A stretch of DNA of 64,000 bases, from contig JAFDHF010000023.1 of the NCBI GenBank assembly GCA_019308905.1, positions 18,763 through 82,762 of the forward strand, in the 5' to 3' direction. This DNA is from Deltaproteobacteria bacterium. Its GTDB lineage: Bacteria; Desulfobacterota; BSN033; WVXP01. The notes beneath the pieces were generated by a model, which saw only the letters and a program-made list of their open reading frames with translations, was not told the origin of the DNA and ran no database searches. A program made the position numbers and the translations under genes. Shown here in pieces: positions 51,431 to 60,529 of this stretch. Position 1 is the stretch's first letter; each line of letters starts with the position of its first letter.

Positions 51431-52831
51431 TTATGCCACCTTTACTTCCAATCTCTTACTGTGCCTCTTGAACCCTTCGGGCTCGTACTCATTCTTCCAG
51501 GTCTCTTCGGCGATTGCGTGGTAAGTCTCGGCGTACCGGTCCAGTTCCGGAGCCAAATCGTTTATCAGTGTCTCCGCCCCGGGATGGGTGGGGTAGGCGT
51601 GGTACTGTCGGACCAGATCCCTCAGTTCATGGGGGTTGTCGATGATCATACACGGGGTCAGGGGGTTTTCGCTGAAGGGCTGCCTTGAGCGGATGCCCCT
51701 GAAGAAGGGGGAGTTGAGTATCTCCTTCAGGCTCTTCTTGTAGATATTGTCCACGGCAAAGTGGACAAAAACGCACGGTTCCACGTCACCGTTGGCGTTT
51801 ATATGGAAATACTCCCTCCCCCCGGCGAGGCAACCGTCGACGTATGGCCCATCATTCCAGAAATCACAGATGAAAAAGGGCCTGGCGTTCCGTATCCTCC
51901 TCAGCCTCTTTCTCACAATGTCTCTCTGCTGGGGTGTGAGCATGAGGGAGAGATCGGGTTTCCGGCCGATGGGGATGTACTGGAAGTACCAGATGATGTA
52001 CACCCCCTTCTCCACCATGAGATCCGCAAATTCGTCGCTGGAAATCTCAAGCAAGTTCTCCCGGGTCTGTGTAACCGATGCGCCGAACAGAACGCCCGCC
52101 TCCCGGAGAATATCCATTACATGCATGATCCGTTGAAAATGCCCCTTGCCCCTCCGGGCGTCAGTGGCTTCTTCAAACCCCTCCACACTGATAATGGGGG
52201 CCACATTCCCCAGCATCGAGAGTTTCCTGACCATCTCCTCGTCGATGAGGGTTCCGTTGGTGTATATCTGGAAGATGATGTCCCGGTACTTCTCGAAGAG
52301 ATCGAAGAGATCCCTCCGAATAAAGGGCTCCCCCCCGGAAAAGGTAACCAGATGAATCCCCAAATCGAGCGCTTCCCCGAGGAGTCTATCCATCACCTCG
52401 TGGGTCAGACCAAAGGACTGCTCATACTGCCCTGCATAGCAGCCGTAGCAGTTCAGGTTGCAACGCATGGTAGGGCTGACCACAAAGAAGAAGGGGGGGC
52501 GAAAACCCTCTGTGGCCTTCAGCTCCTCACGAAAAGAGGTCTCTGAAAGCAGGGCTAGAATGAAGAGATTGTAGATCGTCCGAAAGCGGCATTCGGGCGA
52601 TAGATCGTGGAGAACCCTCTCTATGACCTTGACGGTAGGATGCCCCTCCCGGATGTAGCTCTTCATGCTCTCACCCACGGCCCGATAGTCTTCCCGGTTG
52701 AGCAGTCTCTCGCCAAGATCGATTATTCGGGTGATGTTCTCCATGGAGAGGTGTGGAAGCATCCGAAGCATCTGGCGGATGACGAGCTTCCTCGAAAGGC
52801 GTTTCACTCCGTAGACCATATTCTTCACCAT
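51431..52831 (-). CDS. Radical SAM protein with C-terminal SPASM-like cysteines
   Basis: The 466-residue protein has a radical SAM core: the cluster motif CNLNCYGCYAG (CxxxCxxC), the SAM motif SGGEPFIRRDLFDLFEKY and a TNGTLID strand. A second half has a cysteine set (CDFWNDGPYVDGCLAG, NGDVEPCVFVHFAVDNIYKKSLKEIL) of the SPASM/twitch type, which binds extra iron-sulfur clusters. The first 100 residues are helical and without known motif, and the C-terminal 70 residues are rich in charged and aromatic residues. Peptide or cofactor modification is likely by family, but no substrate gene is adjacent. Confidence 0.87.
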   Translation of the reverse strand: MVKNMVYGVKRLSRKLVIRQMLRMLPHLSMENITRIIDLGERLLNREDYRAVGESMKSYIREGHPTVKVIERVLHDLSPECRFRTIYNLFILALLSETSFREELKATEGFRPPFFFVVSPTMRCNLNCYGCYAGQYEQSFGLTHEVMDRLLGEALDLGIHLVTFSGGEPFIRRDLFDLFEKYRDIIFQIYTNGTLIDEEMVRKLSMLGNVAPIISVEGFEEATDARRGKGHFQRIMHVMDILREAGVLFGASVTQTRENLLEISSDEFADLMVEKGVYIIWYFQYIPIGRKPDLSLMLTPQQRDIVRKRLRRIRNARPFFICDFWNDGPYVDGCLAGGREYFHINANGDVEPCVFVHFAVDNIYKKSLKEILNSPFFRGIRSRQPFSENPLTPCMIIDNPHELRDLVRQYHAYPTHPGAETLINDLAPELDRYAETYHAIAEETWKNEYEPEGFKRHSKRLEVKVA

Positions 52832-52912
52832 CCTGAGTCACCTCCCTCGTGGTCCTCCTCGTCAGTGACAGAACCGCTTTACTCCACCAGTATAATAACT
52901 ATCCGGGAGCCC

Positions 52913-53020
52913 CATGTCCAGGATTTTCCGGAGCTTCCTTGCTCTTGGAGAACATCTTCTCCCCGAACGATATTGCCGAATCAGTGGGGTGCCGCCCCGG
53001 ACTGAGCAACAACGGGCAGG
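52913..53020 (-). repeat. Degenerate copy 3 of the intergenic repeat element
   Basis: The stretch around 52935-52985 (CTCTTGGAGAACATCTTCTCC and what follows, GAACGATATTGCCGAATC) aligns with the core of copies 1 and 2, and similarity extends upstream from ATGTCCAGG. The minisatellite is absent; only GGGCAGGG of the tail remains. It lies in the 230-bp gap between the radical SAM gene and the thioredoxin/CcdA gene. Confidence 0.5.
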
Positions 53021-53061
53021 GATCTTTCCCCCGTTCCTCTGCACGCCTCGGGTCTGTCATC

Positions 53062-54579
53062 TCACAGGGGCCATAGAAGACCTAAGGACAGGACACCCAC
53101 GAGGGCGAAAAAGACCAGGGACGTTGCAAGCTTCACCCACGATACGTGTCTCTCGAACAGAGCAGAGAGCCTCTCAGAACCGGTCCCAGAGTATACCAGG
53201 CAGAAGACCGCCAAAAGGGGGATGATGAACATGACGTTGTAAAGGGCAAGATACACGGCTGCATTGGATCTAAGTTCACCTGCCCTTGAGACAAAGAGGA
53301 TCGTAGGCAGATAGACCTGACCTGTACAGGCCAGTTCCAGTACCGAGACCAGAAAACCCGTGACGACTGCGGCAAGAACATAGCGGCTCACCCTCACCTT
53401 CTGGCGGATCACGGCTCGAACCCTACTCTTGAGAAAGGCCGGCATCTGGAGCACCATCTCCGAGGCCCGTCCCTTCCGGCAGAGCAGATAATCGTAGAGG
53501 CTGAGAAGGGCGAAAACAAAGGCGAGACCAATGACACCAAGATAGAGGAGGCGGCCCGCCGTGGGCAGGACCGAGACCGATCTGATTATTCTCAGGAATC
53601 CGAGGCCTATGAGAAAATACGTTCCAAACACCGCAAGAGAATAGGCCAGGCCCACAAGAAGAATCTCTCGACGCTCCCTCCCTACAAAGGCCAGATAGGA
53701 GACGAACAGGATAAGTGCCGCGAAAGCACACGGGTTGACCCCGTCGATCAGGCCGGCGGCCATGACGGTGACAAGGCCGAAGCTCTTGAATCTGGCTGTG
53801 ATCCGGAGTACTGCCTCGTCCTTTTCCCCATCGACGAGCCCCCATGGCGGGACCGCCGGCTGGAGGCCCTGGTACTTCTCGATCAGGTCTTCCATGGCAG
53901 TCCTCCCGATCTTTTCACCAACTAGGGCGTCCCGGGCAAAGAACACGGACGGAGCCACAAGCCGACTCGCCTCAGGTACCCCAACACGCTCGGACATCGA
54001 TTCGTTGAGGAGCGTTCCTTGATCCGTTTCGATGTCCACCTCCCTTACCACCAGCCCCGGATGGACCTCCTTCAGGTAGCGGATCAATGAATCGACCCTT
54101 CTGCACTCGGCACAGCCACGACGGTAGAAATAGATCAGATAGACCGGCGGGCCGAGCCTCTGCTTTATCTGTTCCGCTCCTTTGGACAGGTCCGGAAACC
54201 CACATCCGCCGAGGGCCTCGTACCTGGCAATCGTGGACTCGAGCCTCTCTCTGATCTCCTCCTCTCCGGCGATTACGTCCCTTCCCAAGAAGACCACCGG
54301 CAGGCCGCTCTCCTCCCTCCCGAACCGCCTCTCCAGGGCAACCAGAAGGGAATAGTTCCTGGGGATATCCACGTCGAAGAGACGGACGTCGATGGGATAG
54401 ACCTCCTCAAGGACTGGGAGAAACCCCTCCACCAGCCCGCTGGACTCGTCAGATCTTCCAGAGTAGAAGACCGCCATGCAGACCCTTCCAGGCGGCGAGT
54501 CATTCCTTTCCAAAGCACCTGAACCGACACAGAGAAGTGCCAGAACAGACAGGGGAAGAATCAGACCGAGATGCCCCAT
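53062..54579 (-). CDS. Thioredoxin-like/CcdA-like fusion protein (thiol-disulfide exchange)
   Basis: The 505-residue protein has a signal peptide, a thioredoxin-like domain without a CxxC (VFYSGRSDESSGLVEGFLPVLEE), a second one with an active-site CAEC (YFYRRGCAECRRVDSLIRYLKEVHPGLVVREVDIE) and a CcdA/DsbD-type membrane module of about seven helices. In that module the conserved cysteines are in GVNPCAFAALILFV and ELACTGQVYLP, as in CcdA. It would move reducing power across the membrane to a periplasmic thioredoxin fused in front, the reverse order to classical DsbD. The target is not evident. Confidence 0.85.
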   Translation of the reverse strand: MGHLGLILPLSVLALLCVGSGALERNDSPPGRVCMAVFYSGRSDESSGLVEGFLPVLEEVYPIDVRLFDVDIPRNYSLLVALERRFGREESGLPVVFLGRDVIAGEEEIRERLESTIARYEALGGCGFPDLSKGAEQIKQRLGPPVYLIYFYRRGCAECRRVDSLIRYLKEVHPGLVVREVDIETDQGTLLNESMSERVGVPEASRLVAPSVFFARDALVGEKIGRTAMEDLIEKYQGLQPAVPPWGLVDGEKDEAVLRITARFKSFGLVTVMAAGLIDGVNPCAFAALILFVSYLAFVGRERREILLVGLAYSLAVFGTYFLIGLGFLRIIRSVSVLPTAGRLLYLGVIGLAFVFALLSLYDYLLCRKGRASEMVLQMPAFLKSRVRAVIRQKVRVSRYVLAAVVTGFLVSVLELACTGQVYLPTILFVSRAGELRSNAAVYLALYNVMFIIPLLAVFCLVYSGTGSERLSALFERHVSWVKLATSLVFFALVGVLSLGLLWPL

Positions 54580-54898
54580 GAGCCACCCTCTTGCCGTCGG
54601 TATTGCTGGAAAAACCCTCCAAGAATTAAAGCAGATTATTCAGCCAAGTCAAGGCGAGGCTAAACCCCGCAGTTTGCCCTTTGAAAGGCAGGGAGGACCC
54701 CATATGGACAATCCCCGGAGTTTCTTCACTCTTCGGTCAACAACTCTCGCAAGCTCTTAACCTTACAACCGTTTCTCTCTTTGACTGGTGAAAACCTTTC
54801 CCCCTTCGCCCCGAAGCCGAGGAAATCCGGATAATTCCTTCTTGATTTCGTCCTCACCCCTGGTACAATACGGGAGTCTTTGCCGGGTTTGCTGAGAG
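54580..54898. other. Divergent intergenic region between the thioredoxin/CcdA and MFS genes
   Basis: The gap is 319 bp. A promoter candidate for the MFS gene lies near its 3' end. The stretch around 54704-54752 (GGACAATCCCCGGAGTTTC and on) weakly resembles the upstream part of the repeat elements, too weakly to call. No gene is supported. Confidence 0.35.
54842..54869 (+). promoter_or_regulatory. Candidate promoter of the MFS transporter gene
   Basis: TTGATT (54842-54847) and TACAAT (54864-54869) are separated by 16 bp, about 30 bp upstream of the ATG. Confidence 0.45.
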
Positions 54899-56182
54899 AT
54901 GTTCCTACACCGCCGAAAAAATCCCTCCAGCCAGAGCGAACCTCCTGAGGGAGATCCGCAAAGAGCCGGCTCCTACGGGTGGGTCGTCGTCTTCGCCGGC
55001 CTTCTGACTACAATCGGGGCTCACGGCTTCGGTAGGTTTGCATATTCCATGATCAATCCCGTCATGATCGACGGACTCGACCTCTCCTACACACAAGTGG
55101 GAAACCTGGCGACAGGAAACTTCGTGGGTTACCTTGTCCTAGCCATCATCGGCGGGTTCCTGGCGGCTCGGTGGGGGCCTCGAATCGTCATCACCCTCTC
55201 CCTCACCGTTATGGGTGTGACCATGATCATGACCGGTACGGCCACGAGCTACCGCTTCGCCCTGATCATGCGAATACTCACGGGGCTGGGCAACGGCGGA
55301 GCCTTTGTTCCGGCCATGGCTCTGGGGGCAATCTGGTTTCCCCTGAAGCAGAGAGGCCTCGCCACGGGTATTGTCACGGCGGGAATCGGAATCGGCTTTG
55401 CCCTGTCGGGGCTCATCGTTCCACCCATTCTGGTCGCATACGGTGGAGAGGGCTGGCGGTACTGCTGGTACTATCTCGGGATCATCGTCCTGGCTTTGGC
55501 TGGAGTATGCTACGGTCTAATCAGAAACAGGCCCCAAGATCCCAGGCCGGCACCTCTGAGGCCGGAGACAGGAAATACCGGCAAGAAGGAGAAAAACCGA
55601 GGGAGACTCCACTGGGAGAGGGTGTACCGGCTGGGATCGGTCTGGCATCTGGGGTTCGTCTATTTCATGTTCGGCTTCTCCTATGTCATATACATCAACT
55701 TCTTCGCCACCTACCTGATCAAGGAGATAGGCTGGACCAGCAGCCAGGCAGGAGACCTCTTCTCCCTCCTCGGGCTCATCAGCATCTTCTGCGGCCTCCT
55801 CTGGGGAAAGATCTCGGACATGATCGGCAGGAAGACAGCAGCCGCCCTGGTCTATTTGACCCTCGCCGTATCCTACGCAATCTTTGCCATCTGGCGGTCC
55901 CAGGGAGCCTTGTATCTCTCGGCCATCCTCTTCGGCCTCTGCGCATGGGCCATACCCACGATCATGGCCGCCGCTGCGGGGGACTATATGGGGCCGAGAC
56001 TCGCTCCTGCGGGGCTCGGTTTTGTTACCCTCTTCTTTGGAATCGGCCAGGCTCTCGGACCTGCCTTTGGGGGGCTTATTGCGGACTACAGAGGCTCCTT
56101 TACCCCGGCCTTTCTCCTGGCCATGTCGGTCTCCCTCGTGGGATCAGCAGGCGCCCTGACTCTAAGAAAACCCGGGACCTGA
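54899..56182 (+). CDS. Major facilitator superfamily transporter
   Basis: The 427-residue protein has about 12 hydrophobic helices. The first half contains FGRFAYSMINPVMIDGLDLSYTQVGNLATGNFVGYLVLAIIGG, reminiscent of the YbfB/YjiJ family, and the loop AARWGPRIVITLSLTVMG typical of MFS loop 2-3; the second half has ISDMIGRKTAAALVYLT, the loop 8-9 repeat. The central loop is charged (APLRPETGNTGKKEKNRG). The substrate cannot be inferred. It is convergent with the threonine-synthase-like gene. Confidence 0.88.
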   Translation: MFLHRRKNPSSQSEPPEGDPQRAGSYGWVVVFAGLLTTIGAHGFGRFAYSMINPVMIDGLDLSYTQVGNLATGNFVGYLVLAIIGGFLAARWGPRIVITLSLTVMGVTMIMTGTATSYRFALIMRILTGLGNGGAFVPAMALGAIWFPLKQRGLATGIVTAGIGIGFALSGLIVPPILVAYGGEGWRYCWYYLGIIVLALAGVCYGLIRNRPQDPRPAPLRPETGNTGKKEKNRGRLHWERVYRLGSVWHLGFVYFMFGFSYVIYINFFATYLIKEIGWTSSQAGDLFSLLGLISIFCGLLWGKISDMIGRKTAAALVYLTLAVSYAIFAIWRSQGALYLSAILFGLCAWAIPTIMAAAAGDYMGPRLAPAGLGFVTLFFGIGQALGPAFGGLIADYRGSFTPAFLLAMSVSLVGSAGALTLRKPGT

Positions 56183-56193
56183 GCCCCATGGCT

Positions 56194-57297
56194 TTACTTT
56201 TTTGGGGGACTCTTCAGGCCCGAGCCTGTGAGTGCCACCACCACCGTCTCGCCGGGAGAACTGTGGAGTCCGACCTCAGGGAGTACCGCGGCGGCTGTGG
56301 CCGAAGTAGGTTCAACATAGATCCCGGAGCTTGCCAGTTGCAGCTGTGCATCAGCAATTCCATCCTCTGTGGCGACTGGGGTCAACCCACCGCTCTCCCG
56401 TAAGGCCTCCAAAAGGGCCCGGCTGCGCACGGGTCTTACAATGGCCACACCCTCGGCTATTGTCGGCTGGGGTGGAACGGCTTCGGCCTCGTCCCGCCCG
56501 GAGGCCATTGCCGCAGCAAGAGGTGCGCAGCGCTCTGCCTGGGCGGCCACAAGCCTGGGCAGACGGTCTATGAGCCCTGCCCGGAACAATGCCTGAAACC
56601 CGCGCCATGCACCCAACAGGAGCGTCCCCTGCCCCACAGGGGCGACGAACCAGTCAGGCGAGCGTCCCCCTGACTGCTCCCAGATCTCCCATGCAATGGT
56701 GGCCATGCCTACAAGAGTCAAGGGATGCCACACGTGGCTGGCATAGACCCCGCCTCCTCTGACTGCCTTCTCTGCCGCCCGGGTGGCCTCGATACGCGGC
56801 CCTGGAACCGGTACCACCTCGGCCCCGTATACGGCGATCTGGGCCTGTTTGGCCGGGCTGGCATGGGCCGGCACAAAGACCCTGGCACCAATCCCGGCCC
56901 GAGCCGCATAGGCGGCGATCGAGGCACCAGCGTTGCCGGAGGAGTCCTCCACCACACGTTCCACACCCCTTGCGACCATATCATTTACAACCAGTACGGT
57001 ACCCCGATCCTTGAACGCACCCGTGGGGTTGAGGGACTCGAGCTTCCAGTAGACATCCATCCTCTCCCATCTCCCCGGAATCAGGGGGGTAAACCCCTCG
57101 CCCAGCGTCACAGGACCCGCGGCAGGTGGAGGGGGCAGCATGGCCAGATAGCGCCAGAGCCCGGGCCGCCGTGCCTCGAGACCGTCAGGGTCGAAGACCG
57201 GAAGATCGATCATCTCCCGTGGTCCGCCACAGATACAGGCCCATCGATCCGTGGGCCAGGGCTCAACAGATCCACAGTGGGTACAGATGAGTTTCAT
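56194..57297 (-). CDS. PLP-dependent threonine synthase-like enzyme (short form)
   Basis: This fold-type II PLP enzyme has 367 residues. An N-terminal zinc ribbon is visible as ICTHCGSVEPWPTDRWACICGG. The PLP lysine is in ESLNPTGAFKDRGTVLVVND, the substrate loop in EDSSGNAGASIAAYAA, and a Gly-rich phosphate loop in VAPVGQGTLLLGAW. Threonine synthase, threonine or serine dehydratase-like and diaminopropionate lyase-like enzymes share this arrangement, so the reaction is open. A second such enzyme (60530-61762) sits on the other side of an amino-acid importer, and no homoserine kinase or dehydrogenase is near. Confidence 0.82.
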   Translation of the reverse strand: MKLICTHCGSVEPWPTDRWACICGGPREMIDLPVFDPDGLEARRPGLWRYLAMLPPPPAAGPVTLGEGFTPLIPGRWERMDVYWKLESLNPTGAFKDRGTVLVVNDMVARGVERVVEDSSGNAGASIAAYAARAGIGARVFVPAHASPAKQAQIAVYGAEVVPVPGPRIEATRAAEKAVRGGGVYASHVWHPLTLVGMATIAWEIWEQSGGRSPDWFVAPVGQGTLLLGAWRGFQALFRAGLIDRLPRLVAAQAERCAPLAAAMASGRDEAEAVPPQPTIAEGVAIVRPVRSRALLEALRESGGLTPVATEDGIADAQLQLASSGIYVEPTSATAAAVLPEVGLHSSPGETVVVALTGSGLKSPPKK

Positions 57298-57330
57298 CGG
57301 TGTCTCCGGCGGGCCAGGAACATCTCCCCC

Positions 57331-58056
57331 TTATATGAGGATCTTGCTGAGAAAATCCCTGGTCCGCTCGTTTTGGGGATTCTGGAAGAACTCTTCTCCC
57401 GTCCCTCTCTCAATTATCCTCCCGCCGTCCATAAAGAGGATCTCATGGGCAACCTCTCTTGCAAATCCCATTTCGTGGGTGACCACGAGCATGGTCATCC
57501 CCTCTTTGGCCAGGTCGATCATGACATCCAGAACCTCTTTGATCATCTCAGGATCGAGGGCCGATGTGGGCTCGTCAAACATCATGATCTCGGGTTCCAT
57601 GGCCAGGGCCCTGGCGATAGCCACCCTCTGCTGCTGGCCACCGGAGAGATTGGCGGGGTACTCATTCGCCTTGTCGGGTATTCCCACCCGCTCCAGCAGT
57701 TCCATGGCCCTCGCCTCTGCCTCTTGTTTTGACTTCTTTCTCACCTTCATGGGAGCCAGCGTGATATTCTGCATGGCCGTCATATGGGGATAGAGCTCGA
57801 ACCTCTGAAAAACCATGCCGATCTTCGTCCTCAGTTTGTATAGATCCGTGGAGGGGTCGCCCACCGAGACGCCGTCCACATAGATCTCTCCCTCCTGGAA
57901 GTGCTCGAGCCCATTTATGCACCGGAGAAGCGTGCTTTTCCCGGATCCGCTCGGGCCGCAGATGACCACGGTTCGGCCGTCCTGTATGACCTCATCGATA
58001 TGATGCAACACCTGGAAATCACCGTACCATTTGCTCACGTCTTTGATCTCAATCAC
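57331..58056 (-). CDS. Polar amino-acid ABC transporter ATP-binding protein (GlnQ/GltL-like)
   Basis: This is the cytoplasmic ATPase of the importer. Walker A is [19 protein letters not shown], the signature is [17 protein letters not shown], and Walker B is [15 protein letters not shown], followed by the H-loop [12 protein letters not shown]. The 241-residue size and RCINGLE are typical of the polar amino-acid (PAAT) family. It is the last gene of the importer set, 3 bp after the permease next to it. Confidence 0.95.
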   Translation of the reverse strand: MIEIKDVSKWYGDFQVLHHIDEVIQDGRTVVICGPSGSGKSTLLRCINGLEHFQEGEIYVDGVSVGDPSTDLYKLRTKIGMVFQRFELYPHMTAMQNITLAPMKVRKKSKQEAEARAMELLERVGIPDKANEYPANLSGGQQQRVAIARALAMEPEIMMFDEPTSALDPEMIKEVLDVMIDLAKEGMTMLVVTHEMGFAREVAHEILFMDGGRIIERGTGEEFFQNPQNERTRDFLSKILI

Positions 58057-58059
58057 GGC

Positions 58060-58710
58060 CTATACCCCCCTCGCCTCCTTGACCTCGTACCGACGGCTGA
58101 TCGTGGATCCCACATAACAGGTGATCCAGAACACAAAGGCCACAAAGCCGAAGAGTTGAATCGACCTGACCTCAAGGGTATCCACGATGGTCGCCCTCCG
58201 GACCAGTTCAGGCAACCCGATCACGAAGGCCAGGCAGGTGTCCTGGTAGGTGATGATGCTCTGGGTGATCATACTGGGAAGCATCCTCCTCACGGCAATG
58301 GGGATGAGAATGTAGCGAGCCGTCTGAGCATAGGTGAGCCCCGTCGAATAGCCGGCCTCTATCTGCCCCTTGCTCACCGACTGGTAGCCGGCCCTGAAGA
58401 TCTCTCCGAAGTATGTGGCCTCGAAAACGATAAAGGAGATTACCGCCGAGGGGAAAGGGTCGAGCGGACTTCCCACGATAATCGGCATGACAAAGTAGAA
58501 CCAGAATATCACCAGGATAAGAGGAATATTCCGGATCACATTGACATAGAAGGTAACAGGGTAATAGACCCATTTCTTCTTGGAGATCCGGCCGAGTCCG
58601 ACCAGAATACCCAGGGGAATGCCGCCGGCCAGGGCGAGAACCATCAGTTTCACGGTTATCCAGAATCCACCCAGGAGAAAGGGAAGATTCCTTTGGACGG
58701 CGTCAAACAT
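58060..58710 (-). CDS. Polar amino-acid ABC transporter permease
   Basis: This is a 216-residue HisM/GlnP-type permease with five or six membrane helices. The inner-membrane-component signature is EATYFGEIFRAGYQSVSKGQIEAGYSTGLT, which contacts the ATPase. ILIPIAVRRMLPSMITQSIITYQDTCLAFVIGLPEL follows as the conserved substrate-path region. It pairs with the second permease at 58714-59433 and lies in an importer operon with an ATPase and a binding protein. Confidence 0.94.
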   Translation of the reverse strand: MFDAVQRNLPFLLGGFWITVKLMVLALAGGIPLGILVGLGRISKKKWVYYPVTFYVNVIRNIPLILVIFWFYFVMPIIVGSPLDPFPSAVISFIVFEATYFGEIFRAGYQSVSKGQIEAGYSTGLTYAQTARYILIPIAVRRMLPSMITQSIITYQDTCLAFVIGLPELVRRATIVDTLEVRSIQLFGFVAFVFWITCYVGSTISRRYEVKEARGV

Positions 58711-58713
58711 CGA

Positions 58714-59433
58714 CTATCTCCCGATCAAACCGTGTATCTTGAACCTCGATTCCAGAACGCCCATGAGCTTTACCACCCCCAGACCCAAGGCCAGGTAAAT
58801 CAGGCAGGCGCCGGTGGTTGCCTCGAGGCCGTGGAAGGTCTCAGCATCGATCCTGTAAGCCATGAAGGTGGTTTCTGCCACACCTATGGTCATGGCAATG
58901 GAAGAGTTCTTGAATATGGTCAGGAACTCCGTCGTCAGGGGGGGGATAATCACCCGGAGTGCATAGGGAATGATTACATAGCGGTACATCTGGATCCGGG
59001 TCAGGCCGGTAGACAGGGCAGCCTGGTACTGGTCCCTTGAGATGGCTGCAAAACCTGCCCGGGTATGTTCGGCCACCCGGGATGCCGTATACATGCCCAG
59101 GGCAATGATGGCCACGTAGTAGTTGAGATTCGGAATGGCATTGATGCGGTATTGAATCGTCTGCCCGAATACCATGGGACCCGCATAGTACCAGAAAAAG
59201 AGCTGAACCAGGAAGGGGATGTTCCTGAATATCTCCACGTATGCGGTCCCGATAAACCTCATCGACCTCCATGATGAGACCCTTATGGTGCCGATGAAGA
59301 CACCCAGAAGGAACGCGATGATCCAGGAAAGGATTCCCAACTGGATGGTGAGCCAGATTCCCTGGAGGAGATACATCCCGTAGGGCTGTCTCCAGAGTAC
59401 ACTCCAGTCGAACTCATAGGCCAGTCCCAGCAT
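58714..59433 (-). CDS. Polar amino-acid ABC transporter permease
   Basis: This is a 239-residue permease of the GltJ/HisQ type. The ATPase-contacting segment is ASRVAEHTRAGFAAISRDQYQAALSTGLTRIQMYRYVIIPYALRVIIPPLTTEFLTIFKNSS, with the EAA-loop glycine. N-terminal helices include GIWLTIQLGILSWIIAFLLGVFIGTI. It is encoded just upstream of the second permease (3 bp gap). Confidence 0.94.
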   Translation of the reverse strand: MLGLAYEFDWSVLWRQPYGMYLLQGIWLTIQLGILSWIIAFLLGVFIGTIRVSSWRSMRFIGTAYVEIFRNIPFLVQLFFWYYAGPMVFGQTIQYRINAIPNLNYYVAIIALGMYTASRVAEHTRAGFAAISRDQYQAALSTGLTRIQMYRYVIIPYALRVIIPPLTTEFLTIFKNSSIAMTIGVAETTFMAYRIDAETFHGLEATTGACLIYLALGLGVVKLMGVLESRFKIHGLIGR

Positions 59434-59482
59434 AACACCTCAGGAGCCCGGGGAGAGGGGGCTGCCCCCCCTCCCTCCTCGC

Positions 59483-60382
59483 TCAGCGCTTCTTCCACCA
59501 GTCTTTCTCTTGCGGCCAGCAGATCATGTCCAGGTAGGTTCGGTAGGCCTGGGACATGGGAATCGGAACGACCCCTTTCGGCCCCATCCACTTGTCATAG
59601 AACTCGAAGAATTTTCCCGTCTTGATCGCCCAGATAATGGTGTTGTTCACAAAGTCCCTGATGTCTGAATTCCCCTCTCTCGTCATGTAGCCGTAAGGTT
59701 CATAGGCGATGGCGAAATCCACGGTCCTCCAGTTCCCCGGATTAGGGGCCTTCATCCTCAGTCCTTCCAGGAGGCTCCGGTCAGTGGAATAGGCGTCGAT
59801 CTTCCTCCCCTTCAAAGCGAGGAACCCCTGGGGGTGGGTCTCCACCTCGAGTATACTCTTGGGCTTGAAGACCCCTGCAGCCACCTTGGAACGGATGGCC
59901 GCCAGGTTGGTGCTGCCCCGGGCGGCTCCGATCCTCTTCCCATTCAGGTCCTCGATGGTCCTGATGTCGCTGTCCTTGGGAACCAGAAAGGTCGTCTCCG
60001 AAAAGAAGAAGATGAGGCTGAAATCGACGGTCTCGTCCCGTTTCTGAGTGTGGGTGGTGGAACCCATCTCGACATCGACTGTTCGGTTGGCCACCAGGGG
60101 AATACGGGTCTTGACCGTAACGGTAAAGGGTTGGATCTTTATCTTCTTGCCGAAGTGCTCCGAGAGTAAATCAACGAGAAAATAGGTCATGTCTACGGAG
60201 AATCCCACGTGTTTGCCGCTTTTGGGATCGATGAAGGCAAAGGGGATCGAGCCCTCCCTCCACCCCACCCGGATGGTTCCGGTCTTTTCGATCCGCTCCA
60301 TCGTCTCGTCGGCAAGAAGCGGAGCCGAGAAGAGACCCAACAACAGAAAAACAGAAAGCCCAATCACGATCGTCCCTTTCAT
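59483..60382 (-). CDS. Periplasmic polar amino-acid-binding protein (GltI-like)
   Basis: This is a 299-residue extracellular solute-binding protein of family 3. The signal peptide is about residues 1-24. The ligand domain has TGTIRVGWREGSIPFAFID, VGFSVDMTYFLVDLL, RTVDVEMGSTTHTQKRDETVDFSLIFFFSETTFLVPKDSDIRTIEDLNGKRIGAARGST. The GSTTxxxxRxxxVDFS segment is close to the glutamate/aspartate-binding GltI type, so acidic amino acids are the likely ligands (inference). It is the first gene of the importer, followed by the permeases. Confidence 0.93.
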   Translation of the reverse strand: MKGTIVIGLSVFLLLGLFSAPLLADETMERIEKTGTIRVGWREGSIPFAFIDPKSGKHVGFSVDMTYFLVDLLSEHFGKKIKIQPFTVTVKTRIPLVANRTVDVEMGSTTHTQKRDETVDFSLIFFFSETTFLVPKDSDIRTIEDLNGKRIGAARGSTNLAAIRSKVAAGVFKPKSILEVETHPQGFLALKGRKIDAYSTDRSLLEGLRMKAPNPGNWRTVDFAIAYEPYGYMTREGNSDIRDFVNNTIIWAIKTGKFFEFYDKWMGPKGVVPIPMSQAYRTYLDMICWPQEKDWWKKR

Positions 60383-60529
60383 GATCTTACCCTCCTCTTC
60401 TGATCACATTATGGACAAGAACCTTTTCATCACCTCCTCGTCATTGGACTCGCCGGTACCTCACCTCCTTGTACGTGGAATAGCCTGTTGCATCCTGCTC
60501 GGATTCCACCCTTCGATCCTCTCCTGGCC

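Noticed and set aside
60383..60529. A leader peptide ORF (ATG AAA AGG TTC...) upstream of the binding-protein gene
   Set aside because: It has a ribosome-site-like AGGAGGTG but only eight codons and no attenuator hairpin, so I cannot support it.
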